64,000 nucleotides of DNA from Athripsodes cinereus (taxonomy: Eukaryota; Arthropoda; Insecta; Trichoptera; Leptoceridae): the NCBI GenBank assembly GCA_947579605.1, contig OX388314.1, positions 13,699,982-13,763,981 of the forward strand, given 5' to 3'. Every line of letters begins with the position of its first letter. The stretch's first letter is position 1. The notes below the pieces were generated by a model. That model saw only the letters and a list, made by a program, of their open reading frames with translations. It did not search any database and was not told the origin of the DNA. The position numbers were made by a program, and so were the translations under genes. Of the stretch, positions 35,058 through 46,219 are shown one piece after another.

Positions 35058-35553
35058 TAGTGATGTGAGAACGAGAAATTTCTCCGAGAATTTCTCCTCT
35101 GATGAAAGAGAAATTTCTCTCCATAATTTTTCTTAGTGGTATTATGACCTTTCGCCCAATACACTTCGCAGCCAACCTTATTGATCCAAAAATTTGTGGG
35201 GCTGATTAAGGCCCAAATCAGAGGTTATTAACACTTTTTTCCATGTAACGTACCTGCAATTTTTTTAAAACTTAAATATGGGTATGTGGGGTGTCAAACA
35301 TCAAGATTTTTCATCAGTTACTAGCACTTTTTCTATGTAGGTACCTAACATTTTTTTGTTTCCATAATTAATTGTAGCCATATTGGTGATAAATTGTCTC
35401 AACATTTGTACAATGTTATTTATTGATTGAATGAATTATTTATTACCTATTATTATACTGTTAAATAAAAAATAAAAAAAATTCTCGGAAAATTCTCTAC
35501 TTCGAGAAATTTACCGAGAAATTTCTCGGTTTCTTGAGAATTCCACAACACTA
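35058..35553. mobile_element. hAT-type MITE with GAGAAATTTCTC repeats and 8-bp TSD
   Basis: A perfect 8-bp duplication TGCGTATG flanks it (35050-35057 and 35554-35561). Ends are TAGTGATGTGAGAACGAGAA and, complemented from the right, TAGTGTTGTGGAATTCTCAA. Both subterminal regions carry the palindromic motif GAGAAATTTCTC and variants several times. No transposase; 496 bp. The minus-strand open frames crossing its ends are artefacts of the repeats. Confidence 0.88.
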
Positions 35554-35564
35554 TGCGTATGACG

Positions 35565-36665
35565 ACCATTAGTTGAAGTAATGTACTATGCAATGAGGAT
35601 CTTCCTAGTTTTAAGGGTATTTTTATAAATTTGAACAAGCATAACGCTCATGTAACGATCTAATTAAGTCATTTTTATTGCGTATGTTATTATTTATACC
35701 TTGATGAACTATTTGTTGGGAGTGTTGCGGAAGGTAATTTCCATTTACTCATGAATACTTCCTCCCTTCCCCGGGGTATCGTTGTCCATATCCAGTGTCA
35801 GCCATCGAGGAAATGAGTTTCCAATACTCTGTTATTACTTTGCCTATTCACTCCTTCCATCCACACTTACTCGATTTGAAACGGCCAAACAATAAACACG
35901 ACAAAGCAATTTTGCTAATGCTATGGATTTTTCCATTCTTGTGCGCTATCATAAATTTTGTTTCCAAATGTGTACAAACGGTAAAAATGTACATCGCACG
36001 GTAATTAAATAAATATTTTGGATAATTGAAACGAATCTATATATAGCTCAGTTAACGAATAACGAATCTATATACATATAATCAGCATCTATTATATATC
36101 TTCTTTATTTCTTATGTTAATTCAAAGTCATCGTTCTCATATTGAAACGCCAGTGAAAACAATAAAACTTGTTCTAGATTATCGTGGTTGTTTATTTGGA
36201 ATTTTTCAACGGAAAGTTTTTTATCCTGAAATTGTACATATCTTTCTAAACATGTAGCAATACAATAAAACGTACTGTGCTCCTATCTACAACATATTAT
36301 GATTTTTCTTTGTCCCTTTAATATGAAACTAAACATTGACCGTTTTTGTCTCCATGAGAGTATACATGCGACCCTCTATTGTGTCGTTCTTAGTTTCCTA
36401 TTCTGTGTTAAAGGACATTGGGTGAAATTGGCCCTAAGAACCTCCACTGATGAGACCTAGGGGAAATAAAAGTACCTAGGTAAGTACTCAAAGTTTTACC
36501 AAATTCTGTCCCGGGAGTATCTCGCTATGTTCTTTTTTATCCCAAGTCCCAGTCCCAGGAATAAATTATACGATTTTACATTTAACTTCGGTTACATTTT
36601 GTAGCTATATGGTTTGTTGTCAAAATTGTATAATATCCGTTTTCACTTCGTTTCAACGTCAAATC
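35565..36665. other. Anonymous intronic sequence
   Basis: No feature recognised. Confidence 0.45.
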
Positions 36666-36669
36666 ATAT

Positions 36670-36805
36670 TGAAATAAATTGACAATGTCCTCATAAGACG
36701 AAAGACGTCTCTCTCGTAAATTAAATCAATAGTAGAATAAAACGCTTGTTTTATTTATTTCGATATGGAATTCTACTACCCAAACACCGACACAGTGAAT
36801 CAAAT
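36670..36805. repeat. Penelope-like terminal repeat, family B
   Basis: TTGACAATGTCCTCATAAGA and CGAAAGACGTCTCTCTCGTA, then AATAAAACGCTTGTTTTATT, immediately followed by GGAATTCTACTACCCAAACA and CCGACACAGTGAATC, which is the complement of the block at 33470-33510. Confidence 0.55.
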
Positions 36806-36809
36806 CATA

Positions 36810-37920
36810 TTGTTTATACCTTGGACAAAAATAGCGATAATTCCTGGGACAGAATTCAATAGTATTTTGTCAGTACTAAGTATGTATGTACTTTCACTTA
36901 CAGCAAGTTTAGTCAGTAGAGGTTCTTGGTTCTCCTAAACTCCATATATTTTTGCCCATTGTTCTTTTGAAAAATGTTTACACTGATATCTACAAAGTAT
37001 ACAACGCGCTATATCTGAATTTAGAAACAAGGATGTTTTCGATATTTTTTGCTCGTAGTTTAAATAAATAAAAGAATGAAGTATCCTGAAGTTATACGAG
37101 TTACAATAGTTTTGACTACCTAAATGCTATTTGTTATTCACGGTTTTTGGGATGATATGGTGCATATTTCTGCTGTGGATGCATATTGTATGAGGAAGTA
37201 CATATTTTAGTATACAGATACATTCACCTACTTGCCAGCCTTCCCATATTTCCATTTTTTGATCTCACACCCACGAACGTTCATTACTGAATAATTTACA
37301 ACAATTTCTTATATTATATTTTGTGTTTGTAACATTCAAAATTATGTATTTTAATATTGTGTGGTTTGTTGTGATCGTTTTCCTCTTGCAGTAAACATTT
37401 ATAATAAATTTTATAATAACGAGTCAGTTAAAATGTTCTCGCTGGTGGGATTGAATTTATTTTTACTTATTTTCCAATTATGGTAAATTTAATAAACGAA
37501 TTAACTAATCGCTTGGTTCTCTGGTTAAGTTGCCATAAAACAATAATAAATTTTATTACTTCCTCCATTTGATCTCGCATTTCAGCTTGAAATTAGAAGA
37601 TTTATCATCCATTTCCTGAAAACGTAGAAAGCAAAGCCTCTACTCTCTTGGAAATTGAAATGAACGGTTTGAAGTGAATTTCACGGATGGCCGAAGATCA
37701 GTGATGCCTTGAATGACCTTTCTAATTATTATGGCAACCATACCGTGTCTCATTCAGTAGCATTGAAATTTAAACAATAGAGAAGATAGACTCTCTCTCT
37801 CTCTTTCTCTCTGAAAAACATGGTATGAGTGTAATGATATTATTGTTTAAGAGTTGTTTGACATTTTCAAATGGTTGTTTTCAAGTAGAACAATTTCTTA
37901 CAGTAAAAAGATACTTATTA
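36810..37920. other. Anonymous intronic sequence
   Basis: Contains a short CT microsatellite at 37790-37812; otherwise nothing recognised. Confidence 0.45.
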
Positions 37921-37924
37921 TAAA

Positions 37925-38085
37925 TAAAACACTTATTTAGTACTAAAACTGTGACTTTATTGATCGCGAACTGGCTTTCAAGAGCTTCCGCTCTCATCAT
38001 CAGACTAGTGTAAAGTAGCTAAATAAGTATTTTTTTATAATAATTTAACACGAACTCTTACCAAGAACCGTCGGTCAAGTAAATC
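37925..38085 (-). repeat. Penelope-like terminal repeat, family A
   Basis: Best preserved minus-strand copy: TGTGACTTTATTGATCGCGA, CTTTCAAGAGCTTCCGCTCT, CATCATCAGAC, then CGAACTCTTACCAAGAACCG. On the minus strand the core reads CTGATGAT-GAGAGC-GGAA-GCTCTT-GAAAG. Confidence 0.6.
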
Positions 38086-38516
38086 AACTTTATTTCGGAT
38101 AAAAGGATACGTTCTTGTTTTACAGAGGCTTTACGGGCAGAGGCTTGGCTCTTGCCTTTGCATATGGAACGAGACTCGGCCCGTCACCAGAACATGCAGT
38201 TTGGATTTGTAGAAAAGATGTTGTGTTTCTACATTGCGCGTGTATACATTCAAATATGTTTCTTAAGGAATAAATATCCATTTTTTTACAACAAGTTTCA
38301 TTTTCTCATATAAACATCTTTTGATTATGTTGAATTGATTGTTTTTTATTGTTTGAACAATTATGTTTTAATGTATATTTATAAAGAAAATGAACATAAT
38401 TTTGAACAACATTATTTTGAATACACATTAAAACATAATTGATTCCCTCAAATTTGAGCAGAGCTCGTGCTATGAAGGATAGATGTGATATATGACATCT
38501 GTTACGGTAGATATAT

Positions 38517-38810
38517 TTATTTATTTATTTATTTGATCAATAAACGGCTATTTGCCTTTAACAATAGGTATAATACATAAGTATGACAAATCAATAATAC
38601 AGTCTATAAACATAAAAAAAAGAAATGCACTAACATATTCAAAAAGCAAAAAAACAAAACCAATAACATGATAATACAATTCAATATTATGACGATTATC
38701 TGACGGGTAACAATAACCATGCATAGCTGCAAATACCGGCAACATACATATACATAATAATATACAAATATAATCTTTTGGTTCAGTCGCAAGATATGTA
38801 TCACCTGTAG
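38517..38810 (-). repeat. Retroposon 3' region with AAAT tail
   Basis: On the minus strand it ends AAGGCAAATAGCCGTTTATT GATC and an (AAAT)n tail (ATTTATTTATTT at 38517-38533 on +). The same ending is seen as + strand at 56387-56415 and weakly near 16290. The small open frames inside are probably 3' UTR. It may form one unit with the tRNA-like head at 38986-39057. Confidence 0.5.
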
Positions 38811-38985
38811 GATAGCGAAGAGAGTATTAAGTGTTTCGACGCTTACGAATGGGTTTAAACTATGAGCTTTAAACTATGGCAACGCTCATCATTTCCATCT
38901 ATCTCTCTTATGCTTCTCTCATGTTAATCCTTTCAGAGGGGGTGACAGTACCAATCGCTTTATAGCGACTTTGTCTAGCCAACTG

Positions 38986-39057
38986 CACCTACAAGGAATC
39001 TAACCCACCACCTCTGTGTTACGAGTCAAGTTCTCTAACCATTAGGCCACGGAGGTG
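38986..39057 (-). repeat. tRNA-derived SINE head (tRNA-Thr-like)
   Basis: The minus strand carries an A-box-like TGGCCTAATGG (39049-39039) and a B-box-like GGTTAGATTCC (39005-38995) at tRNA spacing, with an anticodon-loop-like CTCGTAA (anticodon CGT, Thr) between. Anticodon-stem pairing is poor (TTGA / ACAG) and the B box has a mismatch to GGTTCGANTCC, so a pseudo-tRNA or SINE promoter is more likely than a functional tRNA. Downstream (lower coordinates) is an unrelated body, as in tRNA-derived SINEs. Confidence 0.65.
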
Positions 39058-39064
39058 TGTGGGT

Positions 39065-42000
39065 AGTCTCTGAGTATTGCCCATTATATGCTGCGATTCT
39101 ATACCTAGTGCGATCTTACCGACACTGACCGATATTGTTTGCAACTTTTTAGCTACTGTGCATCACCTTTGAACCTGTTAAACGACTTTTGTCGTCTTTA
39201 CATTTTTACCAAAGAGATATAATGCGAAATGGTTTTATCGCTCTTTGTGTGAAGATTATATAAGTTCTAAAAAGGTTATGTAAAACATGATTTTCATACA
39301 TTCTTATTTTATTTATTAGATATTCTGAAAACGTCTCTTGGGTTGTGTTTGCGATAGAAGTCATTGTTTTTTTATGTTTGACATGTAATTTTTCACTGGT
39401 TTGGTAGAGTTCTTACGAACGTTCGTCACTTCTCACTGGAGCTTTTTTCGTTTTCTTAGCCACCCTTCCCAAACACTCCATCACTGATAAAATCGCGAGA
39501 ATGAAAAAAAAGCAAACTAACCAACTACTCATATGTATATCTAAAAGATTGACTATTTCATAATATGTTTCTGGATCAATAGGCACGATATATATATTTC
39601 TATCATTATTTACACAATTTAAAACATGATTTTGTATGTTTTTCAATATTGCTCTTTTTTATTACCATCAGGTCTTGATTCATATTACTAAGAATTAATA
39701 TTTTTGTGAATATTCAATTGAATTGTCTTTCGATATTATTTTACTGTTTTTATGTTTTTTTTTTTAATATTCAATTGAACTGTTATTCAATAGGCCTACA
39801 TGAAAACATCAGACGACGTTTTTTATTCCCGCATTCTGAATGCGAGATTGCCTTCGTGAAACATTCCATTTCTCGAATAATGTGAAATTGATTGAGAGAA
39901 TGTTATGAAATGGTTTTTACACGATACAAACTTTGAATTTTTATTTTATATTTTGAAAATAAGTTTTTATTGTCATGTATACATATCTGAGTATATCGTA
40001 TTCTCCCTTTGTAGTCGATTTGATTTTGCTGAAGAATTTTCTTTTATGTTTCGTATTTTTCGACATTATTTTGTAAAATGCGTTCCCCAGTAGGTAGGTG
40101 TATTGACATTCGATTTCCAACTTGATAGATTCTCTGTTGTGCCAGGTTGATTAATGATATAAAACTCACTCAAGTATAAGACGCCGCTATTATATCACCC
40201 GTTGAAGAAATCATTTTTACCCAAAATACCTTATTTATCAACTCTTTCGAATGTGAAACTTGGAAGTAAATATGAATGTTTTTATCCGAGTATCTATTTG
40301 TTAATTAATATGAAGGTAGTTTGGTATATCTAACAAATCAGTACAAAGCATGATAGAAATCCTTAGGTACCACCTAGTACCCATTGTTATATATGTATAC
40401 GTTTTAAATATTTGGAAGTCATTAATGTTGTCTCGTGTGTAAGTTAGATTGTTACAATATCCGACGTCATTAAAAGTTTTCTTCTCGCGGTGATAATTTT
40501 GTAGCATCCATTTGTCTTGAACGGTATTGTCTGGAGATTCCTGTGGTCTGGTTATAAAGTGATAATTATGGGATATTTTCTCAGAGTCCGTAGAAGGAAC
40601 AGATGTAGTTTGTCAAGAAGCGGTGCCTTACCTACGTAATTATTTGTGGCACTCTAATATAACCGTCGGTTAGTGACGTCATTCGGTCTACTTTAACTTT
40701 GTAGTAACCTCTACTAAAACCTTAGGGTATTCTTCGTGAGCCGAATCAAAATGTCTCTACATTCAATTTGAACCGGGAAATTTGGCTAGCGTAATTTAAA
40801 TTCAAATCAAAGTCGTGAAGTTAGTTTTATGTTAACAATTGAAACCCCGTAGTCATGTTAATAACTTCATCCTTGCTTTCTAAACTTCATCTTTACCTTT
40901 GATGTGCGGAGGGAAAAATGGGGTTGGGGGAGAACCGCTAGGCTTGTTTACGATTTTCTTCTTTTTTTTCATCTTTCAATAACAGGGCCACGAGGATCTA
41001 AAGCTGTTTTTTGTGCTGTCCTGTCTCTGGTGCAGATAAGACTTGTTTAGTTTAGAACTCGGATAAATGGAAGTCTCCAGACTTCTGCGTTATTTGGGTG
41101 GTCGGTGGGTCTCCTTCAGTGTTTATTTGCCTTCTAAAACGTTTCTTGTAAACAAAATTATACTATGTCGATCTGCTTGAGTAGGTACCGCGATAAAAGG
41201 TTTAACTAGAGTATGTGTATCTATTAAAAGATGATATTGTGATTTAAGTGTCTACGTGTGAGTTTGTATATTAGAGTGGTTACGTGTTGATGGCTGTATC
41301 ATATTATATATTGTGTAATAATAATATTCAATAATTATATTTGTTTACTTTCTGAAATATTATGTAAAAAATAGTTGAGTTTTCTACTTATCAGACAATT
41401 CTCCGTCTATAATTTGTCCCATATCCGTAACATACGAGTCAGGGGATTATGTCTACACTTCATGTACATACACAACACACTACTTTTCAGATATACGAGA
41501 TGCAGCTAATGTGACTACGGGGTGGATTTTTTATACTACCTATCTACATATTATTGGATCAAAAAATTACGCTACCCGCCACCACTGGTTGGCAGTAAAG
41601 CACGTATATTTTACTACGCATTATTTTTACTTCTTCGAGTTTGTTCAACGTAACGTTCAATAGTATTCCATTCTATGAATGAATTGTTAAGAAGTACATT
41701 GAGCATAAAAAATCTGAATGTTTTACTACCAATCTGTGTCTACCTTCTCACATAGGTAAATAAATATATATATCATCGACTTCATTACTTCTCCTTTAAG
41801 TTGTTGAAGACAGAAGCCTTTTTCTCTTCTTATTTTTCCTTGTAGGCCTATTTCATACATTTCTGTTTATCTCTCTCCCGATAAGATTCCTTGTTAAGAT
41901 AAATCGGATATTCTTAAACCACCTTAGATCCGGACGAGCTTAATCTTATTATTATAATTAAAGAGACATTACGAAAGAGATAAAATATTTAATCAGAAAA

Positions 42001-42100
42001 GGAAAATTGGACAACAGATATACATACCTACCTGGAAGAATTAGCTTATAATGAATGAGATTATGGACTACATCGCACAATTCAAAATTTTAACTGTCAC
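39065..42100. other. Anonymous intronic sequence
   Basis: No supported gene. The minus-strand open frame 39646-39413 (77 codons) has one strong hydrophobic segment (WLVCFFFILAILSV) followed by a basic tail; I cannot assign it and it may be chance or a fragment of a membrane protein. Confidence 0.4.
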
Positions 42101-42104
42101 GGAG

Positions 42105-42200
42105 AGGGCAGCTTGCATCTCTATTGCATGCGACTGGTCTGCTGATACCCCACTTGTGGGAAATGCCGTGAAGGTATAACAGTAGTTGTAGTAATTGTCT
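42105..42200 (+). repeat. SINE-like repeat, tail portion
   Basis: GGCAGCTTGCATCTCTATTG, CCCCACTTGTGGGAAATGCC and GTGAAGGTATAACAGTAGTT match the 3' part of the family at 45110-45200. Confidence 0.6.
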
Positions 42201-42204
42201 TATG

Positions 42205-43810
42205 GGTGAAATTCTATAAGTTATCCTTGGTTGAAATCTATCTGTATTTTTTATCTATTCTTTTAATAAACCAGTTGTCTGTGGAAAACGATAAATCTCT
42301 TAAGTACCATTACACTAATGGATAAGTAGAATATAATTAACTTAATCAAATCATCTTCAGATTCCGTAAAAAATGACAGGATTGCTTTTAGTTAGGTTCT
42401 ACTCGTAAGTATTCTTTTTCGTACTGCATATTTTGTTATAAGCTTCCCCTATTTGAAATGCTTTGTTAACTCTGGGTAAATAATATCACTCTAGTTACTA
42501 CATATAATATATTTCATTTCTCTGTACATTGTTAATAATACTTCTTTACTTTTTGTATGGCTTCGGCTTTTATTAATTTTCTTAGCCAAATTATTGCCTT
42601 CAATGGTCATTCCAAATCAAATCCTTAGTTCCCGCCCAGAAAACCACTGCACCGTCAGTAATTACGAAAGGCCACTCAAGTTTGTTTATCTTAATGTTCA
42701 GTGGAAGTGACTTGAGAGGTCAGCGGTATATTATATTAAACATTTCCTTTATATGTGTGCTATTGTTTTTGTGCTACCTCTATATTATTTAGTTTTTCAT
42801 GAATCTGAGATAAATTAGGTTTATTGATTGGTATCGAGTATGTGTTTTTACATTAACTTCAAGAAATATTACCAAAGTATCATTCATTGTTATTTCTAGT
42901 GAAAATACATACATAGTGTTGCTTATGTATATATGATTGAATTGAAAAACTGATTTGCCTTGAAGTATTAAACATTAGATATATTATTCCAATATTTTTT
43001 TATTATTATTATAATACTGAATTTTGTAGCGTCTACGTTTCAAGAATCGATATAATTATTTTCCTTGTTAATTTAAAGTAAACTAGCTGTATGATATCGA
43101 GCTCATTCCCTGTGAAGAGAATTATTGTACGAGATATAATTATTTATTAGTATTCTTTACTCTTTCTTAACATCCGTACGTAACAAGCCGTAACATCGTT
43201 TTGGCACTTGGATCCGCAAAATAGCAACAAACAATTTAAAGTTTAACAACAAAATAATATTTTTTTATGTCATAGTTATTTCGAGTGTTAAATGCCCAAA
43301 ACGACCTCTTCTCAGTCTATGTGAAATAAATAAATAGTAGTGATAAAAAAAATGAATTGGTGAGCAGCCCCATTGAACATATTTTCATCAATGTTCTAAA
43401 AGACTTATCTAACAAGATACCCTTTCACTTCTCTTCAAAACTCCACATAATTGAATGCCTTAATATCATAGGGCAATTTATTATTATGATATTATGGTAT
43501 GACCCTTATCATTATGAACATCTAGAGATTCACTCTATAATATAAACAATCGTAGTTTATCTTTGCCTGCGTCACGCAATGTCACTCATTCTGTGATAAT
43601 TCTATAATGTTCATTTTCTTGTGTTATCAAAGATTTTTTATTAATATAGCTTCTATTTGTTATTATCTAATGATCGTGTCAGCTGTTACCCGTCCTAGAG
43701 AAAGGTTTGCACCTCTGAAGGTCATATTACGTTACATTGTATCGTTATGTATGCTTGTCATTAACATATTGTGAATCTAAATTTTTCTTGTTTCTACAAA
43801 GTGGTTTACT
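42205..43810. other. Anonymous intronic sequence
   Basis: No feature recognised. Confidence 0.45.
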
Positions 43811-43814
43811 TACC

Positions 43815-44655
43815 TTTATATATAATGAGTTACAATCCATTGGATTGGTCTGCAACGAGTTTGGTTTTTCTTCTCCATTCGTCTCTATTCTCCGCCAGTC
43901 TTTTCAGCTCTACGTATGAGCCACAGTTCATATCACTCTTCAGTTGGTCCATATATGCGTCTCTTGGTCGGCCTCTGGCATTTGTCCCCTCGGTCTTACC
44001 CTCCGCAATGGCTATGAGTAGTCCTGGGTGCCTGATGTTGTGGCCAATCCAGTTAGCTCGTTGTTGGCTGATTCTCTTAAGGAGTTGCCTTTTTTCGCCT
44101 ACCCTGGTTAATACTTCTTCGTTTTCGACGTGCTCCGACCAATGGATCTTAAGCATGCGTCTGTAGCACCACATTTCAAAGGCCGCCAACCGTCCGCTTT
44201 CACTCTTGCTGATGGTCCATGTCTCACAACCATAAAGCAGAATGCTCCATACAAAGGCTTTAGTAAGGTTCTTCCTTACGCTTAAGTCAATATTTGGGGA
44301 TTCCAATATCTTCGATTTTTTGTTAAAGGCAATCCTTGCCTGGTTTATTCTGCTTACGATTTCTGCTTTGGAGCGTCCATCCTGGTTTATTCTACTGCCC
44401 AGGTACACGAATTCACTTACTTGTTTGATGCTCACTCCATTTATGGCAATGTTCGCAGTCGCTTCCTCTCTTCCAACGACCATACATTTTGTTTTTTCTT
44501 TATTTATTTTCATGTTGTACTTTGACAACAGTATACTTTCCATTTTTCCTAAGGCTTCGTTCAGTTCCATCTCGGAGTCTGCGAGCAGTGCTATGTCGTC
44601 AGCATATCTTATCATGTCGACCTTTTTCCCATTTATTTTTACCTTTGGTATGCAT
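43815..44655 (-). mobile_element. 5'-truncated non-LTR retrotransposon, RT catalytic box to C-terminus
   Basis: A continuous minus-strand frame from about 44652 to 43830 starts PKVKINGKKVDMIRYADDIA, so truncation lies just upstream of the catalytic YADD. It continues through INKEKTKCMVVGREEA, VYLGSRINQDG, a WSILLYGCETWTISKS segment, a GRPRDAYMDQLKSDM segment and the C-terminal DEWRRKTKLVADQSNGL. A TA-rich tail (TTTATATATAATG) follows at 43815-43827. Although truncated, about 270 codons are free of stops, suggesting a relatively young insertion. Diverged copies of the same family are at 57840-57905 (last 20 codons, minus) and 62540-63470 (+). The motif set fits the RTE-like endonuclease/RT group. 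Confidence 0.9.
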
Positions 44656-44934
44656 TAAATTAATTTACACGTAAAAATTTTAAGTGTGAAAATATTGCCG
44701 TGACTTTAAAATATTTTCCGATGTATTTGCCCTAAAGAAAAGGTTGATAATGATTGATGTGTCTATTTTAACCATTTGCAATCTTAGGTCGAAACATTTT
44801 CCTTCGCTCTTTGTACATTTATCAAAGAATATTACGTTCAATAGGATATAAAGGAGGTGCCTGGTGCACGCTCAAAAACATGCGAATAACGATTTCCTTC
44901 ACCTGACTTAGGTATAACTAAGGTACACAGTATA

Positions 44935-45205
44935 GTATATCCCGTGGAGCACCCGGTGAAGAATTGGTCTCCCACTCTTCTGCGTAAGTTTTCGAGTGTC
45001 CTGTAAAAGGCAGGTGTTCGAAAAAATAAGACATTTTACATCTTAAATTCAGCGTTGAGTTTTGCCACCCATCCTGAATGTCTTGATTTTATACTGGCAC
45101 GAGGAGGACAGTTTGCATGTTTCTTGCATGCAGCTGATCTGCTGGCTACCCCGCTTGTGGGATGTGCCGTGATGGTATAGTATAGTAGTATAGTATAGGT
45201 GGTCG
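44935..45205 (+). repeat. SINE-like repeat, most complete copy
   Basis: Order of blocks: GGTCTCCCACTCTTCTGCGT, AAGTTTTCGAGTGTCCTGTA, TTTTACATCTTAAATTCAGC, TTTTGCCACCCATCCTGAAT, ACTGGCACGAGGAGGACAGT, TTGCATGCAGCTGATCTGCT, CCCCGCTTGTGGGATGTGCC and a TATAGTAGTATAG tail. It spans ~260 bp without coding capacity and recurs in pieces about ten times in the window. No convincing tRNA-type A/B boxes were found, so its promoter ancestry is open. It lies only ~140 bp upstream of the kinase exon at 45348. Confidence 0.65.
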
Positions 45206-45347
45206 TAATTTCTTTATTTCTCGTTACTTGCATTTTATATCTTCCATCTACTATTTGACCCTCAAAAGTGAATCAAGATTTTTTCTCATTCCTTGCATTA
45301 TTGATGTAACACTATGAATCTGATTATCCCTTCTATTTTTATTTCAG

Positions 45348-45439
45348 GGCGATTCCCCTTTCGGCAAGTCTGAGGCATACATCAAATTGGAACAACTGGG
45401 TGAAGGATCCTATGCGACTGTATTTAAAGGATTCAGCAA
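45348..45439 (+). CDS. Eip63E: PFTAIRE-type CDK, first kinase-domain exon
   Basis: Acceptor TATTTTTATTTCAG ends at 45347 and donor GTAAGT starts at 45440. The 92 nt encode [20 protein letters not shown] followed by [10 protein letters not shown] and two bases of a Lys codon. This is the beginning of a CDK catalytic domain: the glycine-rich ATP-binding loop GEGSYATV and the preceding [18 protein letters not shown] are characteristic of the PFTAIRE/PCTAIRE group (CDK14-18), and FGKxExYxKLE favours CDK14/CDK15/Eip63E. The invariant Lys, the PFTAIRE helix and the activation loop must lie in downstream exons beyond this window. The phase-0 start matches the exon ending at 27665. In flies and mammals this kinase pairs with cyclin Y at the membrane; that is family knowledge, not visible here. 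Confidence 0.9.
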
Positions 45440-45869
45440 GTAAGTACATATTGTGGATTATAATACATATTCAAACTAACAATCGATCATTAAACTGTGC
45501 TTAAACAAAACAAAACACATTACGTTAAGTTTTTTATGTGAAATTCATTTATTAGATCTTTGGATTGTAATTATTGCAGTTCTGTTGTTACTGTGAAATA
45601 TTTAATGCAATCGTCTTTTCATGCGGTCTCACAATATGTAGAGCAAACATTGCTGTAATGGTGAATTAAATTTCACGTTATTTAAATTCATACACTCATA
45701 ATAAATGTTGGTTTCGCGAATATTCTATTAGTTTACTTTACACGGTGTATTGCTTCTCATCTTTCAATACAGCACCACTACCACTGTTGTAGTAAATTAT
45801 TATAATGGTTGGGTATCATACTATTATTATAAATTAGTTATATATGTTAGATATTAAAACAATGAATAT

Positions 45870-45903
45870 GCCTCTAATAATATTATTAATAATAATAATA
45901 ATG
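45870..45903. repeat. AAT-type microsatellite
   Basis: TAATAATAT..TAATAATAATAATAATG, a short simple repeat. Confidence 0.7.
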
Positions 45904-46106
45904 CCATGTGTCGATGTTAGTGTCTACATGTACCTACGCGACAATGTTTATTGTTCATTCAATTAATACTAGAGAGAGACATGGTATCATAATGTTGTTG
46001 TTATATCTCAGCCTCAGCACAGCATCCATCTGTTCTATTATAGGTATATTTTATCATGCTGCTGTGTCGGTGAGGCCTACTTATTATACATACCTACTAT
46101 GACTAA

Positions 46107-46219
46107 CAGAGATGTGCAAAATACTTTCAAAAAAGTATTTAAATACAAAATACAAATACGTATTTTGTATTTTGTACTTGTATTTTAAGTACTTTTATTT
46201 CAAATACGTCACATCTCTG
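46107..46219. mobile_element. 113-bp palindromic element with CAGAGATGTG ends
   Basis: Starts CAGAGATGTGCAAAATACTT and ends, complemented, CAGAGATGTGACGTATTTGA. The interior is a run of AAATAC/GTATTT motifs, so the whole sequence nearly folds on itself. Ends and subterminal arrays resemble the hAT-type elements at 23623 and 35058, but no clean 8-bp duplication is visible (ATGACTAA on the left, AATTGACTAA on the right). Confidence 0.75.

Larger units (their letters stand above)
27666..45347 (+). other. Intron of the CDK gene (about 17.7 kb)
   Basis: Between GTGAGT at 27666 and CTATTTTTATTTCAG ending at 45347. Mobile fragments are scattered through it; no further exon is evident. Confidence 0.6.

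Noticed and set aside
38986..39057. Functional tRNA-Thr gene
   Set aside because: B box has a mismatch, anticodon stem does not pair well, and the downstream body and dispersed tail fit a SINE better.
43771..44674. Plus-strand open frames of up to 138 codons
   Set aside because: Antisense to the intact RT frame at 43830-44652, which carries the recognisable motifs.
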